From Chloroherpetonaceae bacterium (GTDB lineage Bacteria > Bacteroidota > Chlorobiia > Chlorobiales > Thermochlorobacteraceae): a stretch of 64,000 bases of DNA. The stretch is from positions 500,146 to 564,145 of the forward strand of contig JANRJQ010000010.1 of NCBI GenBank assembly GCA_033763895.1. The letters are read 5' to 3'. Shown one piece after another: positions 46,536-56,344 of the stretch (the first letter of the stretch is position 1; the number at the start of each line of letters is the position of its first letter). Under the pieces are notes generated by a model that saw only the letters and a list, made by a program, of their open reading frames with translations, was not told the DNA's origin and did not search any database. The position numbers were made by a program, and so were the translations under genes.

Positions 46536-47513
46536 GTGAAACCATCAACATTGCCGTTACTGCCAATTAAATTTTTTTTGTTTTTTGCTACAAGTCTTCC
46601 TTTTTATAGTTATTGCTTTTCGCAGGTTCGTCAAGAAATATTAGTTGTGCAATCCATAAAAAAAAATGGAAGTACAGTTAAGCCAATTGACAATCACGCT
46701 TCCAGTATGGGTTTTGATTCAACAAACTTAGAGGGTGTTGGACAAAATCAAAAATTTACTTTATGGAGTGAATCGAGTTTAGGGATTCGTGATATTGGTA
46801 TGGCAGTGAAAGAACCATTCCATATCACTGAAAAAGGATGGATGAAGCTTGGCGGGGTATTAACTATTACCGGATTAGCTTTTTTAGTTGATAATGATAT
46901 TAGGGGAATTTTGCAGCGTAATCATACACCCACCGTAGATAATTTTTTTCAAATTGGTGAGCGTTACGGTAGCCCTGTAATTCCTTTGTCTGTTTCAACG
47001 CTAATGTTTTCGGGAGGATTGATTTTTCAAAATGAATGGTCAACCTCAACCGGTCGAATGGCGTTAGAAGCAGTTGCAATCAGCGGAATTACATCGTTTT
47101 TTCTTAAAAGCATTATTGCACGGTCTCGTCCGGTGACGAATCAAGGCGCGTTTCATTTCAATCGGCCATCATTTGCATTTGTTTCTGATCAAGATGCATT
47201 TCCTTCCGGTCATACTACGGTTGCTTTTGCGCTTTCTACTGTTTTTAGCAGAAGAATCCAGAATGTTTGGGCATCAATTGGCTTATATACCCTTGCATCG
47301 ATGACTGCTCTAAACCGAATGTATGACGATCGGCATTGGCTTTCAGATACAATTCTTGGTGCTTTTATTGGGATTGCCGTGGCGAATTTTATCGTCGATA
47401 TTAATGAACCTAACGAATATAAGATTAACGACCTCGATTCAAATCCATTGCCTCCAAAAGTTTCATTAGGGTTTACGCCGAATGGCACAATGGGCTTGCA
47501 AATTAATTTTTGA
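46536..47513 (+). CDS. PAP2-superfamily phosphatase
   Basis: The 325-residue protein begins at GTG 46536 with a hydrophobic leader (ends YCFSQ). The phosphatase motifs are KSIIARSRP, PSGHTT (about residue 230) and DDRHWLSDTILG with the catalytic His and Asp. Hydrophobic segments flank the motifs. It may act on lipid phosphates such as undecaprenyl pyrophosphate or phosphatidate in the envelope. The C-terminal residues look like a beta strand ending in Phe, so an outer-membrane location is possible. The end overlaps or abuts the CCA-adding enzyme gene, so the two are likely cotranscribed. Confidence 0.85.
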   Translation: MKPSTLPLLPIKFFLFFATSLPFYSYCFSQVRQEILVVQSIKKNGSTVKPIDNHASSMGFDSTNLEGVGQNQKFTLWSESSLGIRDIGMAVKEPFHITEKGWMKLGGVLTITGLAFLVDNDIRGILQRNHTPTVDNFFQIGERYGSPVIPLSVSTLMFSGGLIFQNEWSTSTGRMALEAVAISGITSFFLKSIIARSRPVTNQGAFHFNRPSFAFVSDQDAFPSGHTTVAFALSTVFSRRIQNVWASIGLYTLASMTALNRMYDDRHWLSDTILGAFIGIAVANFIVDINEPNEYKINDLDSNPLPPKVSLGFTPNGTMGLQINF

Positions 47514-47518
47514 GAAAA

Positions 47519-49000
47519 ATGGTCAGTGAAAAAATTTTGCACTCCGCAGTTCAAATCGCCATCTTAAAATCGCTCTCTGAACTTGCATATCAAAAAGGGT
47601 TACCCATTTATGCTGTCGGCGGTTTTGTACGTGATATTTACCTCAATCGGTCATGTAAGGACATTGACATAATGGTCATTGGGGAACCGATTGCTTTTGC
47701 AGAAGAGGCAAGAAAGTTACTGAACGGTTGGGGCTTTGCCGTATTTGAACGATTTAGAACTGCTCGTTTTATCACGCGTGACTCCGTATTGGGTGAAATT
47801 AATCTGGAATTTGTTGGAGCAAGAAAAGAAAGTTACAACCACGATTCCCGTAAGCCAATTACAGAAGTCGGTACTTTAGAAGATGATCTCTCCCGCCGCG
47901 ATTTCACCATCAACGCATTGGCAATATCACTTTCAGAGGAGAATTTTGGTGAAGTGATCGATCTCTTTAATGGCTTTAGCGATTTACAAAATCGACGGTT
48001 AAAAACACCGCTTGACCCGAAGTCAACTTTTTCCGATGATCCACTTCGAATGATGCGTGCGGCAAGATTTGCTTCACAATTAAATTTCTCAATTGACCCT
48101 GCAGCCTTGGATGCAATGAGCGAAATGCATGAGCGATTGAAAATTGTTTCGCAAGAGAGGGTTACTGATGAGTTTATTAAGATTATGAAATCTCAAGTTC
48201 CATCGGTGGGAATTGACATCCTCTATAAAACGAAATTGCTTGGGGTCTTCTTTCCTGAGCTTCCTGTAATGGCTGGCGTTGAGCAAGTCGATGGGCTAGG
48301 CCACAAAGATACTTTTTATCATACCTTAAAGGTCTTGGATAACGCAGCCGCAATGAGCGACGATCTATGGCTAAGAATGAGCGCACTCTTGCATGATATC
48401 GCTAAACCAAAAACAAAAAAATTTACGCCGGGTCGAGGATGGTCATTTCACGGGCATGATGCTTTGGGTGCTAATATGATACCAAAGGTTTTTCGAAGAA
48501 TGAAGTTTCCGATGGAACATGTGGATTTTGTTCAAAAGATGGTCAGGCTTCATCTGCGCCCAATCCCATTATCAAGGGAGGAAATCTCTGATGCGGCGAT
48601 TCGTCGATTGATTTTTGATGCTGGGGAGCATTTGGAGCAATTAATGACGCTTTGCAAAGCAGATGTGACAAGTAAGAACCCAAAAAAAGTTCAACGAATC
48701 ATATCTAATTTTGCAAAGGTTCAAGAAAAGATTTCTCAGGTTAGGGAAAAGGACTTACTCTCACAATGGCGGCCGCCAATCAGTGGAAATGATATTATGT
48801 CTTTGTTTAACTTACCTGAAGGAAGAGAAGTGGGATTGCTTAAAAAGGCAGTTGAAAATGCTATTATTGACGGGTTGATTCCGCACGAGCACGACGCGGC
48901 AATCGAATTTGTGAAGGAGCGTTACCGCCAAATGCAATTGGAAAATTCCGGCGAAAAAAAATTGCCCAATCAAGTTGCAAAATCCAAAGGGCAGTCATAA
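47519..49000 (+). CDS. CCA tRNA nucleotidyltransferase/poly(A) polymerase family protein with HD domain
   Basis: From ATG 47519 (a TTG at 47510 is also open) the protein has 493 residues. The nucleotidyltransferase domain has GGFVRDIYL and catalytic DIDIMV, then RRDFTINALA and the RNA-binding region DPLRMMRAARFA. An HD domain follows with HTLKVLDNAA and LLHDIAKPKT. It would repair or add CCA ends to tRNAs; the window's tRNA-Leu already encodes CCA. Splitting of CCA- and A-adding functions cannot be judged by eye. It begins 5 bases after the PAP2 stop, as part of one transcript. Confidence 0.92.
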   Translation: MVSEKILHSAVQIAILKSLSELAYQKGLPIYAVGGFVRDIYLNRSCKDIDIMVIGEPIAFAEEARKLLNGWGFAVFERFRTARFITRDSVLGEINLEFVGARKESYNHDSRKPITEVGTLEDDLSRRDFTINALAISLSEENFGEVIDLFNGFSDLQNRRLKTPLDPKSTFSDDPLRMMRAARFASQLNFSIDPAALDAMSEMHERLKIVSQERVTDEFIKIMKSQVPSVGIDILYKTKLLGVFFPELPVMAGVEQVDGLGHKDTFYHTLKVLDNAAAMSDDLWLRMSALLHDIAKPKTKKFTPGRGWSFHGHDALGANMIPKVFRRMKFPMEHVDFVQKMVRLHLRPIPLSREEISDAAIRRLIFDAGEHLEQLMTLCKADVTSKNPKKVQRIISNFAKVQEKISQVREKDLLSQWRPPISGNDIMSLFNLPEGREVGLLKKAVENAIIDGLIPHEHDAAIEFVKERYRQMQLENSGEKKLPNQVAKSKGQS

Positions 49001-49033
49001 TCGGCTTTAATTGATTCATAGATCAAAGGTATC

Positions 49034-51139
49034 ATGCAGGTAAACAGCATCGAAATAAATCGAAGAAAAGGTTTTGGAATCGTATTCATGTACTTGGTGA
49101 TTTTTGTCTTCAGTCAAATAGGTTGCAATGAAGAGAAAAAAGCAATTACCCCAAGAAGAGAATCGGATTCCATATTCTCCGTGGCAATGAGACATGAATT
49201 TAAGAGTGACTATGATTCAGCTTTAACAAGTTATCAGCAGTTATTACAGAGAGATTCGACTTCTCAAATTGCAGGGATGGCACTTCTTCGTTCCGGCGAT
49301 ATACACCAGCGTTTTGGTCGATGGGAAAAGGCCGAAGAAGCTTTTGGCAAAACAATTTATTTCTCAGAAATACGCCCGATGTCTTTATGGGCTCGCGCTT
49401 CGCTCATTTTTCGAATTCGTCCTACACAAGTTCCTGATTCGCTCATCAATGAGCTCATTTATAATTCAACGATGAATGATACGGCTCAATTCATTTTAGG
49501 AAAAGCCTATTACTTGAAAGAAAAATATGTGGAGTCGGAAAAATCATTTTCGGCCATTCGAGATGTTCGTCAATTGATTTACCTCAGGGCATTGATCTAT
49601 CAAATTCTCATTGCACAGCGTCAGCAAAATCAATCGGCTTTCAATAAATATGTCAGTGCCTTCAAAGCCGGCTGTACCGGTCAATCACTTCAGACGGTTT
49701 TTTTGAATCGTCAGGATGCTTTTTATCAACAAATCAATGAAATCGTTGAAGAGGGGTCGGAAATCGCTCAGATTCGTGAAAGCCTGATTTCCCTTGTGCG
49801 ATACGCGAAAGGAGCTGGTGCGGGAGAGTATAAGCCTTATCAAGCTTGGTTTGAACTTTATGAAGAAACCCTTACTCGAACGCAAACTGCAGATTCAAAG
49901 CGGGCGCAAATGGTTTTTGAAAAAAATAATTTTGAGATTGGCGTTTTAATGTCGCTGATAAACTCGGGTCTTAATTCTTCTTATAACACCGAGGAAAGAA
50001 TTCGATTTTTAATTGAAGCACTAAAAATAGAGGAAGAATATCGCGGGTTTCCATTGCCGCTCCTCTTCAGAAATCAAGTGGAGAGAGCGCATCAAATTTT
50101 ACCCGAACTCTTGATTGAAAAAGCCCAGCAATTAGAATCATTTGAAATTGCTGAGCGGATTAAGATGGTCAAATTGCGGCAAAGTATAACGAACAATCTC
50201 CCCTATAAAATCAGGCTTGAAAGTAAAAATTCAATTCCGGGAGTTGATGAGTTAGTTTCATTTATCAAACAAGAAGAGCGGCTTTCTCATTTGGTTAGGT
50301 TGGAACAAGAATCGTTTTTGATTGAAGATGATCGTGATCGAGAAGTAAAGCTAACAGCGCTACAACCGACAATCGATCAAGAAAGAAATGCTTATTTCGA
50401 ACAGCTGAATAAAATTAAAAATATTACGCTCTCTTTGGGGGAAGTTCTTTTACCAACGCCGATGACCGTCGCTCGTTTGAAATCTAACCTAGAGGCAGAT
50501 GAAATCTATATTGATTTTTACTTTGGAGATAAACGCTCAAGAGCCATCTTAATTTCAAAAAATTCGATTGAAATTTACCCGCTTGAAATCACGAAAAAAA
50601 GATTGAATGACCTGCTTGAATCTGTCACTTGGGAAGACATTTCATCGAGAACTTTTCAATTGAAATCGAACCGCCACCCTGAAGCCCATCTTAGATTAAA
50701 TAACCTTTTTCAAAAAATTATTCAACGCGTTGAAAAAGAAAAACGATTGATTTACTCAACCAACGTCATGATTCAAATTGGATTATTTGGCAGTAATGAT
50801 TTTCTACAGTATAAAATGCCGATTTCATTCGTGAATTCTGCGGCTCAAGTCTCTGAGGAATTTAGACCAATTTCGGGCTCTCCAATAATGATAATTTCGG
50901 AAGATAAGGTTGAATCTTCATTCCCAATGATTCTCATCTTAAAGCAACGCGTTATTCTTGAAATGGATGTAAAGTATATTCGAAACGAATCGAAAAATGA
51001 GCCTTCTTTTGTTCGTGGCTATTCACCCAATCGTTTTGAAACGGTTGGAAGAGTTTCAGAACTATTTTATGAACAACTTCCTGCTGCAAGAAAAAATGAA
51101 AGCCGTGATTGGTTTAACTATCTTTCATTTGGAAATTAA
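49034..51139 (+). CDS. TPR lipoprotein with degenerate CHAT-like C-terminal domain
   Basis: The 701-residue protein begins with a hydrophobic leader ending in QIGC (Cys31), a weak lipobox. TPR-like helices cover about 50-260, then further helical segments to about 460. From about residue 470 the order resembles a CHAT (caspase-like) domain: VARLKSNLEADEIYIDFYFGDKRSRAILISK in pieces, then LIYSTNVMIQIGLF and SFVNSAAQVSE, matching the early strands. The usual catalytic His and Cys segments are not visible and the protein ends early, so it is probably inactive. The next gene starts 3 bases after its stop, indicating tight coupling. The CHAT match is by eye only. Confidence 0.5.
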   Translation: MQVNSIEINRRKGFGIVFMYLVIFVFSQIGCNEEKKAITPRRESDSIFSVAMRHEFKSDYDSALTSYQQLLQRDSTSQIAGMALLRSGDIHQRFGRWEKAEEAFGKTIYFSEIRPMSLWARASLIFRIRPTQVPDSLINELIYNSTMNDTAQFILGKAYYLKEKYVESEKSFSAIRDVRQLIYLRALIYQILIAQRQQNQSAFNKYVSAFKAGCTGQSLQTVFLNRQDAFYQQINEIVEEGSEIAQIRESLISLVRYAKGAGAGEYKPYQAWFELYEETLTRTQTADSKRAQMVFEKNNFEIGVLMSLINSGLNSSYNTEERIRFLIEALKIEEEYRGFPLPLLFRNQVERAHQILPELLIEKAQQLESFEIAERIKMVKLRQSITNNLPYKIRLESKNSIPGVDELVSFIKQEERLSHLVRLEQESFLIEDDRDREVKLTALQPTIDQERNAYFEQLNKIKNITLSLGEVLLPTPMTVARLKSNLEADEIYIDFYFGDKRSRAILISKNSIEIYPLEITKKRLNDLLESVTWEDISSRTFQLKSNRHPEAHLRLNNLFQKIIQRVEKEKRLIYSTNVMIQIGLFGSNDFLQYKMPISFVNSAAQVSEEFRPISGSPIMIISEDKVESSFPMILILKQRVILEMDVKYIRNESKNEPSFVRGYSPNRFETVGRVSELFYEQLPAARKNESRDWFNYLSFGN

Positions 51140-51142
51140 CCG

Positions 51143-53446
51143 ATGAAGAAGCCCCTCGCTTCTCTTCATTTGCCTCTCCAACTCTGCTCCTTTGGTTTGG
51201 GGGTTGCACTTACTCAGGTTTCACTTCTGAAAGATTTAGGATATGAAAGTGCGTTGATTTCCGGGCTAATACTCCCTTTAATTCACGGCTATTATTGGTT
51301 AGAAAAATCAAAAAGAGATTCTGAAGCAATCGACTTAAGTCATTATAGAATCAAATTATTAAATATTAGCCTTTCGTTTCTGCTTGTTCCCTTAGTGAAT
51401 TTTATTCTCACACTTGGTCAACAGTGCAACTTCATCGAAGGCCTTATTTGGTACATACTGGGTGCGGGTTTGGGAAGCGTTTTTTCGGTTTCACTTGCTA
51501 CAGTAATTAGCCAATTAAAGTTAAAGTATCCACGGTTAAGTTTTACAACTATTGTTTTTTTTCTATTACTCATAGATCCACTTTGGCGATTTTGGTTAAC
51601 CCCACAAATTTTTTTCTTTAATCATTTCTTCGGTTTTTTTGCAGGCTCTATTTATGATGAAGCAATAAGCCTTGAGCCTCGATATTTCTTATTTCGATTT
51701 GAAACGCTTCTTTGGTCAATCGCATTAATTTCCTTTGCGTTTCGAAATCTCGCAAAAAGGAACATTTTCTTTTCGTTGCTCTTTTCGCTCTTAGCCTTTG
51801 GAATCAGATTATTTCATGAGCCGATTAACCTTTCAAGTTCACATCTCGCAATTGAAAATCAGCTTTCTAAAGTCACCCCAACTGAGAACTGGTATGTTCC
51901 GAAATCAGTAAATCAAATTGAAAAAGAAAGAATACGAGTACGAATACAGCGTGAAATTAGAAGTCTTCAAAAGGTTTTGAACATAAATTCAGTTCATAAC
52001 TACAGGATTTATGTCTATGCCGACGCAGAAGAAAAGAAACGGTTTACAGGTGCAGAAGAAACAGAATTTACCAAGATTTGGCGTGGTGAAATTCATATCA
52101 CATTACAAGGGTTTGATCGAACGATTCGTCACGAGTTGGTTCATCTGATGATGGGAGAGGTCGGAATCAATGGAATTGGGATTTCAGCAAGTATCGGGCT
52201 TATTGAGGGAATTGCGGTTGCATTTGAAACACCCTCTGAAGAATGGACGAATGAAGAGCTTTCAGCGGCGTTATTAAAATTTAGCCTTGCTCCCGCATCA
52301 ATGGAATCTTTACTGAGTGCTCAAGGATTCTGGGGAGGGTTAAGTTCTACAAGCTATACTTTGATGGGCTCTTTTGTAAAGTTTTTAATCGAGAAATATG
52401 GTATCGAAAAGTTTAAGTCGGTTTATGCTTGGGCAAATTTTGATGAAGTGTATGGAAAAACACATCAAGCGCTCCTTACCGAATGGATCCAATATCTAAG
52501 TTCCATTCAATTTCCTTCGGAGCTTGAGTCATATCTAAGATATGTATTTGAACGTCAAAGTGTATTCCAAGCGCGATGCCCACACCAAATCGCGCGCAAA
52601 TTAAAAGAAGCCCGTTCGCTTTCAGCTAAAAAAGAGTTTGACAAAGCAACTCGATTATTTGAAGAAGTTATTGCGCTCTCCGGGCGAAGCAGAAATGCGG
52701 CAGTTCAAGGGTTATTAAGCAATGAACTTCGGAGAATAACAAGCGCCATTTCCGTAGATTCGGCAATTGAGTCTCTTTTAGATTATGAAAGCAACCTACA
52801 ATCGCGTGGGATTCGGAATCAATTTGAACAATGTTTTCTGAAAGTAGAGCCCCTAACCTTCAACCAAAAAAAGCAAGAAGCAATCCAATATCAGCTTGCT
52901 TCGTCAATGCTTTGGAGCGGCGTTGGAACGAAAGAAAAAATTGATTCGCTTTTTGAGCTAGTTTACAATCAACATCTCTCATCGTCGTTCGACATTGCTT
53001 CAATCATAGGAAAAGAGATCAATCAACGGTTAGGTTCTCAACCGTGGATGAACCCTTTTATCAAAGACTTTCAAAAATTGCATTCTTATCAATCCAGAGT
53101 GAAAGAAATTTCCGATACAACGGCTTTTGATTTTGAAACAGAAGTCATTTTACGAATCGCTCTTGAGCGAAGAAATCTGCTTCGAGCTGATACGTTGAAT
53201 TCATTTCCCTCATTCCTAGACAATCGTTTTGAAAGCGGCTTAGATTTATTGAACTCTCCTTTTAGGGCAATGATTAAAATGGAATGGTTTCGATTAAAAT
53301 TTGAACAAGCTCTAAAAAGCGGGCAGATGGATATTATTGACCAAGCCGGTAATGCCTATACAAATGCAACATCTCAACATCCCACGCAACTGGCCAAACG
53401 GCGTTGGATTCGTCATCATCTTGATTTGTATCAGACAGGCAATTAA
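51143..53446 (+). CDS. Multi-pass membrane protein with gluzincin-type metallopeptidase domain and helical C-terminus
   Basis: The 767-residue protein has about six transmembrane helices (roughly 15-30, 38-52, 73-92, 100-123, 134-152, 187-222). A soluble domain follows with zinc motif HELVH (330-334) and LIEGIAVAFE, where Glu355 would be the third ligand, 21 residues later, as in peptidase MA/gluzincins. Helical repeats of TPR type (from about 480; AKKEFDKATRLFEEVIAL) fill the rest. It looks like a membrane-bound protease with a protein-binding tail. It starts 3 bases after the CHAT-like lipoprotein gene, so the two are probably one unit. No known family was named with certainty. Confidence 0.7.
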   Translation: MKKPLASLHLPLQLCSFGLGVALTQVSLLKDLGYESALISGLILPLIHGYYWLEKSKRDSEAIDLSHYRIKLLNISLSFLLVPLVNFILTLGQQCNFIEGLIWYILGAGLGSVFSVSLATVISQLKLKYPRLSFTTIVFFLLLIDPLWRFWLTPQIFFFNHFFGFFAGSIYDEAISLEPRYFLFRFETLLWSIALISFAFRNLAKRNIFFSLLFSLLAFGIRLFHEPINLSSSHLAIENQLSKVTPTENWYVPKSVNQIEKERIRVRIQREIRSLQKVLNINSVHNYRIYVYADAEEKKRFTGAEETEFTKIWRGEIHITLQGFDRTIRHELVHLMMGEVGINGIGISASIGLIEGIAVAFETPSEEWTNEELSAALLKFSLAPASMESLLSAQGFWGGLSSTSYTLMGSFVKFLIEKYGIEKFKSVYAWANFDEVYGKTHQALLTEWIQYLSSIQFPSELESYLRYVFERQSVFQARCPHQIARKLKEARSLSAKKEFDKATRLFEEVIALSGRSRNAAVQGLLSNELRRITSAISVDSAIESLLDYESNLQSRGIRNQFEQCFLKVEPLTFNQKKQEAIQYQLASSMLWSGVGTKEKIDSLFELVYNQHLSSSFDIASIIGKEINQRLGSQPWMNPFIKDFQKLHSYQSRVKEISDTTAFDFETEVILRIALERRNLLRADTLNSFPSFLDNRFESGLDLLNSPFRAMIKMEWFRLKFEQALKSGQMDIIDQAGNAYTNATSQHPTQLAKRRWIRHHLDLYQTGN

Positions 53447-53544
53447 GCTGCAAAATAATTATCAAGTTAAGCCGTTTTTTTATCCTTTGGGTTTCATGCC
53501 CCTTTTCTAAATTGTATAGCAAGAACTTTGAACACTTATCCAAT

Positions 53545-54702
53545 ATGACAATGAATTTCAATTACACCGAAGAGCAGCTCATGATTCAAGAGACAGCTCG
53601 CACATTTGCACAGAACGAAATTAAAGACGCCATAGAGCGAGATGAAAAAAGCGAATTCCCATACGAAATATGTATGAAGCTCGCTGAACTTGGTTTTCTT
53701 GGCATGACCGCACCTGTTGAATATGATGGTGGTGGTATGGATACTGTAAGCTATGTCCTTGCAATGGAAGAGATTTCAAAGGCCGATGCCTCTGTAGGCG
53801 TGATTCTTTCAGTCAATAACTCTTTGGTTTGCTGGGCAATTAATGAATATGGCACTCCCGAGCAGAAAGAGAAATTTCTACGTCCGCTTGCAAAAGGATT
53901 AAAAGACGGAAAACTTTGCATCGGTGCTTTTTGCCTTTCCGAACCAAATGCAGGAAGCGATGCAACCGCACAAACTACAACTGCGATTCAAGACGGCGAT
54001 TTCTATGTTTTGAATGGAATCAAAAATTGGATTACCAACGGCACTACATCCGAGTATTACCTTGTGATGGCGATGACCGATAAAAGCAAGGGTTCGCGCG
54101 GAATCAGTTGCTTCATTGTTGAACGTGGAACACCCGGATTTGAAATCCTCAAGAAAGAAAAGAAAATGGGTATTCGCTCAAGTGATACCTGTTCGTTAGG
54201 CTTTACCGATTGCCGTATATCAAAAGAGAATCTTTTGGGTGCAGAAGGAGAAGGATTCAAGATTGCGATGAGAACACTTGATGGCGGCCGTATCGGAATC
54301 GCTTCGCAAGCATTGGGAATCGCGGCGGCATCGCTTGAACGCTCCATCAAATATGCCAAAGAGCGTCATTCTTTCGGAAAAATGATTATCGATCATCAAG
54401 CTATTCAATTTAAGCTTGCCAATATGGCAACAGAGCTTGATGCGGCAAGATTGCTCACGATTCAAGCGGCGTCACTGAAAGATCAGCATTTGCCCTACTC
54501 TCGCGCTGCAGCAATGGCAAAACTCTATGCATCCAAAATTTCAGTAAAGGCTGCACTTGAAGCGATACAGATTCACGGCGGATATGGGTATGTGCAAGAG
54601 TATGAAGTGGAACGCTATTTAAGAGATGCAAAAATTACAGAGATTTATGAAGGAACTTCAGAGGTTCAGCATATTGTCATTGCAAGAGATCTTTTGAAAT
54701 AG
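53545..54702 (+). CDS. Acyl-CoA dehydrogenase (short-chain/butyryl type)
   Basis: From ATG 53545 the flavoprotein has 385 residues. Motifs are CIGAFCLSEPNAGSDA, NGIKNWITNG, the FAD-binding RHSFGKMIIDHQAIQFKLA and the catalytic glutamate in IYEGTSEVQ near the C-terminus. It oxidises acyl-CoA to enoyl-CoA and passes electrons to an electron-transfer flavoprotein. Both SCAD-like residues and length fit butyryl-CoA dehydrogenase, although substrate chain length is not proven. No other beta-oxidation gene is adjacent. It stands alone; an upstream in-frame ATG at 53512 precedes residues unlike the family. Confidence 0.95.
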   Translation: MTMNFNYTEEQLMIQETARTFAQNEIKDAIERDEKSEFPYEICMKLAELGFLGMTAPVEYDGGGMDTVSYVLAMEEISKADASVGVILSVNNSLVCWAINEYGTPEQKEKFLRPLAKGLKDGKLCIGAFCLSEPNAGSDATAQTTTAIQDGDFYVLNGIKNWITNGTTSEYYLVMAMTDKSKGSRGISCFIVERGTPGFEILKKEKKMGIRSSDTCSLGFTDCRISKENLLGAEGEGFKIAMRTLDGGRIGIASQALGIAAASLERSIKYAKERHSFGKMIIDHQAIQFKLANMATELDAARLLTIQAASLKDQHLPYSRAAAMAKLYASKISVKAALEAIQIHGGYGYVQEYEVERYLRDAKITEIYEGTSEVQHIVIARDLLK

Positions 54703-54713
54703 AATGAGTTTGT

Positions 54714-54730
54714 GATAGAATGATTCTATC
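54714..54730. repeat. Perfect 8-base inverted repeat after the acyl-CoA dehydrogenase gene
   Basis: GATAGAAT (54714-54721) and ATTCTATC (54723-54730) are perfect arms around one base. No T-tract follows, so it is not a standard terminator; it may be an operator for the lipoprotein gene or a 3' end structure. Confidence 0.35.
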
Positions 54731-54848
54731 CCGATAGATTTAACCTATAATTAAACAGGTTTGATTTTATTTTGTAAAGGATAAAAATTTTGATTCGTGA
54801 TTTAAAATGAACGCTGTTATGAAACATAAGCTCTAACCTTCAATCTCT

Positions 54849-55940
54849 ATGAGAAAAGCATTTTTCACTCTTCTTTCAACCTTTTTCATAATTATTTTTA
54901 TATCCTCCTGTGACTCGCTTGATTCAAATGGCGATGACATCAACTCGGACATTCCTCAAGACCCGGGGGGAAATCTTCCTCAGACCACAATTAACAACCT
55001 GAGACCTTCAGGGATTTTCGAAAGAACTGCGAATAACGAGAGGCGAATTCGTATTTCTTTAATTGGACTGATTGATCCGGTTACTGCTCAACCGATTGAG
55101 CTTGTAGGGAATTCAACGGTTTTTGTAGCAGAAAACGATGTCATAAAAGGGTTAAAAGTTACTAAGGTCGGGAATGATAATACGCTTGCTTCAGATTTGG
55201 TTTTTGTGGTTGATAATTCAGGTAGTATGGGTCAAGAAGCCGATAGTATTGCATTAAAAATTATTGATTTCACAAATCTTCTAACAAGTCAAGGGATTAA
55301 CCTTCGGGTAGGTTGTGTCGGATATTCGGGAAATGTTACCGGTGCAATTAATCTAACGAATGCGACCGGTCTTGAATCCTATTTGAAGAGACCTTCCCGA
55401 ACGGGGACTTCTCGAACTGTTGGTTTTACAGGCACGGATTCAGCAAGATTTCAAACAACTGCATCAACATTTTCTTCCGGTGTAGGAGGTGAAAATGGAA
55501 TTGTTGGAATTCGTTTTGCTGATTCACTCTTTTCTTGGAGAACAGGGGCGCAACGGATATATATCAACTTTACAGACGAACCCACCCAACCCGGAAGTCG
55601 GCCGTGGTTTTCAACAAACGGGTTTCTTCAAAGTTGGCAACTAAACCGAGGAACAATTCATACTGTATGGAGTAATGGAGATACCACGCTTTTTGGTACA
55701 GAATCTGCCTCTCGTGAAAAACCTTGGCGTTTATCCAACGGAACAGGCGGAACAATTAAATGGGTAAGTTCAAATGCAAACGGATTAAACTTGACCACGT
55801 TGCCTGTTACTGGTGCTGTACTAAATAGCTATTTGATTGAATTTATAAGCACAAATCCCAATGACTCCAATACAGTAAAAATTATTGTCAAAAATGGAAC
55901 CACGTCTGATGGGCAATCGGTGTTTCGTGTTAAGTATTAG
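54849..55940 (+). CDS. Lipoprotein with von Willebrand factor A domain
   Basis: The 363-residue protein has a lipoprotein leader ending ISSC (Cys21) and an acidic Asn/Pro/Gly-rich linker to about residue 50. A short beta part precedes the vWA domain starting at LASDLVFVVDNSGSMG, whose metal-ion site DNSGS (122-126) is intact. The vWA region runs to about 300 with FTDEPTQPGSR holding the later aspartate, and a small beta domain follows. It may bind proteins on the outer surface with a metal ion. A terminator follows the gene. It is the first of three consecutive lipoprotein genes. Confidence 0.85.
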   Translation: MRKAFFTLLSTFFIIIFISSCDSLDSNGDDINSDIPQDPGGNLPQTTINNLRPSGIFERTANNERRIRISLIGLIDPVTAQPIELVGNSTVFVAENDVIKGLKVTKVGNDNTLASDLVFVVDNSGSMGQEADSIALKIIDFTNLLTSQGINLRVGCVGYSGNVTGAINLTNATGLESYLKRPSRTGTSRTVGFTGTDSARFQTTASTFSSGVGGENGIVGIRFADSLFSWRTGAQRIYINFTDEPTQPGSRPWFSTNGFLQSWQLNRGTIHTVWSNGDTTLFGTESASREKPWRLSNGTGGTIKWVSSNANGLNLTTLPVTGAVLNSYLIEFISTNPNDSNTVKIIVKNGTTSDGQSVFRVKY

Positions 55941-55980
55941 AAATGATTAATAGAAGAAGTTGAATGATTTCAAATAGAGG

Positions 55981-56004
55981 GGGGCGAAAGCCCCTTATTT
56001 TTTC
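55981..56004 (+). terminator. Intrinsic terminator after the vWA lipoprotein gene
   Basis: GGGGC (55981-55985), GAAA tetraloop and GCCCC (55990-55994) are followed by TTATTTTTT. Confidence 0.85.
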
Positions 56005-56051
56005 AATTTCGCACGCTAAAGGTTAAATTTATATAACCAAATTATCTACCT

Positions 56052-56342
56052 ATGAAACACCTACCGCGTTTTACCTTCGTTCTTATCATCTCATTCTTAC
56101 TGTGCTTAACATCTTGCACAACGACTTTGCCCGTTGCTTACACGGGGAATCCGATTGGAACAAAAGTTGGAAAAACAATCAATACCAGATATTGTTTCTT
56201 TTTTTTCTCAAATCCGAATTTCAGTGTCCTTAGCGCAGCCAAAGAAGCGGGGATTACAAAAATTTCAAGTGTGGAGATTTCTGAAACAACTGCCTTCTTA
56301 GGTTTCATTCAAACTTACACCCTAATCGTAACAGGAGAATAA
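56052..56342 (+). CDS. TRL-like small lipoprotein
   Basis: The 96-residue protein has a hydrophobic leader ending LTSC (Cys22) and a short mature part: GNPIGTKVGKT, NFSVLSAAKEAGITKISSVE and a final TLIVTGE strand. This matches the TRL-like family of small bacterial lipoproteins (named after a tRNA-associated locus), whose function is unknown; in this family the AAK.AGI..I..V pattern is usual. No tRNA gene is close here. The next lipoprotein gene starts 2 bases after the stop, so they form a small operon. Confidence 0.75.
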   Translation: MKHLPRFTFVLIISFLLCLTSCTTTLPVAYTGNPIGTKVGKTINTRYCFFFFSNPNFSVLSAAKEAGITKISSVEISETTAFLGFIQTYTLIVTGE

Positions 56343-56344
56343 CA

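Noticed and set aside
54714-54730. Inverted repeat as terminator of the acyl-CoA dehydrogenase gene
   Set aside because: The centre is too tight for a good loop and no T-tract follows.
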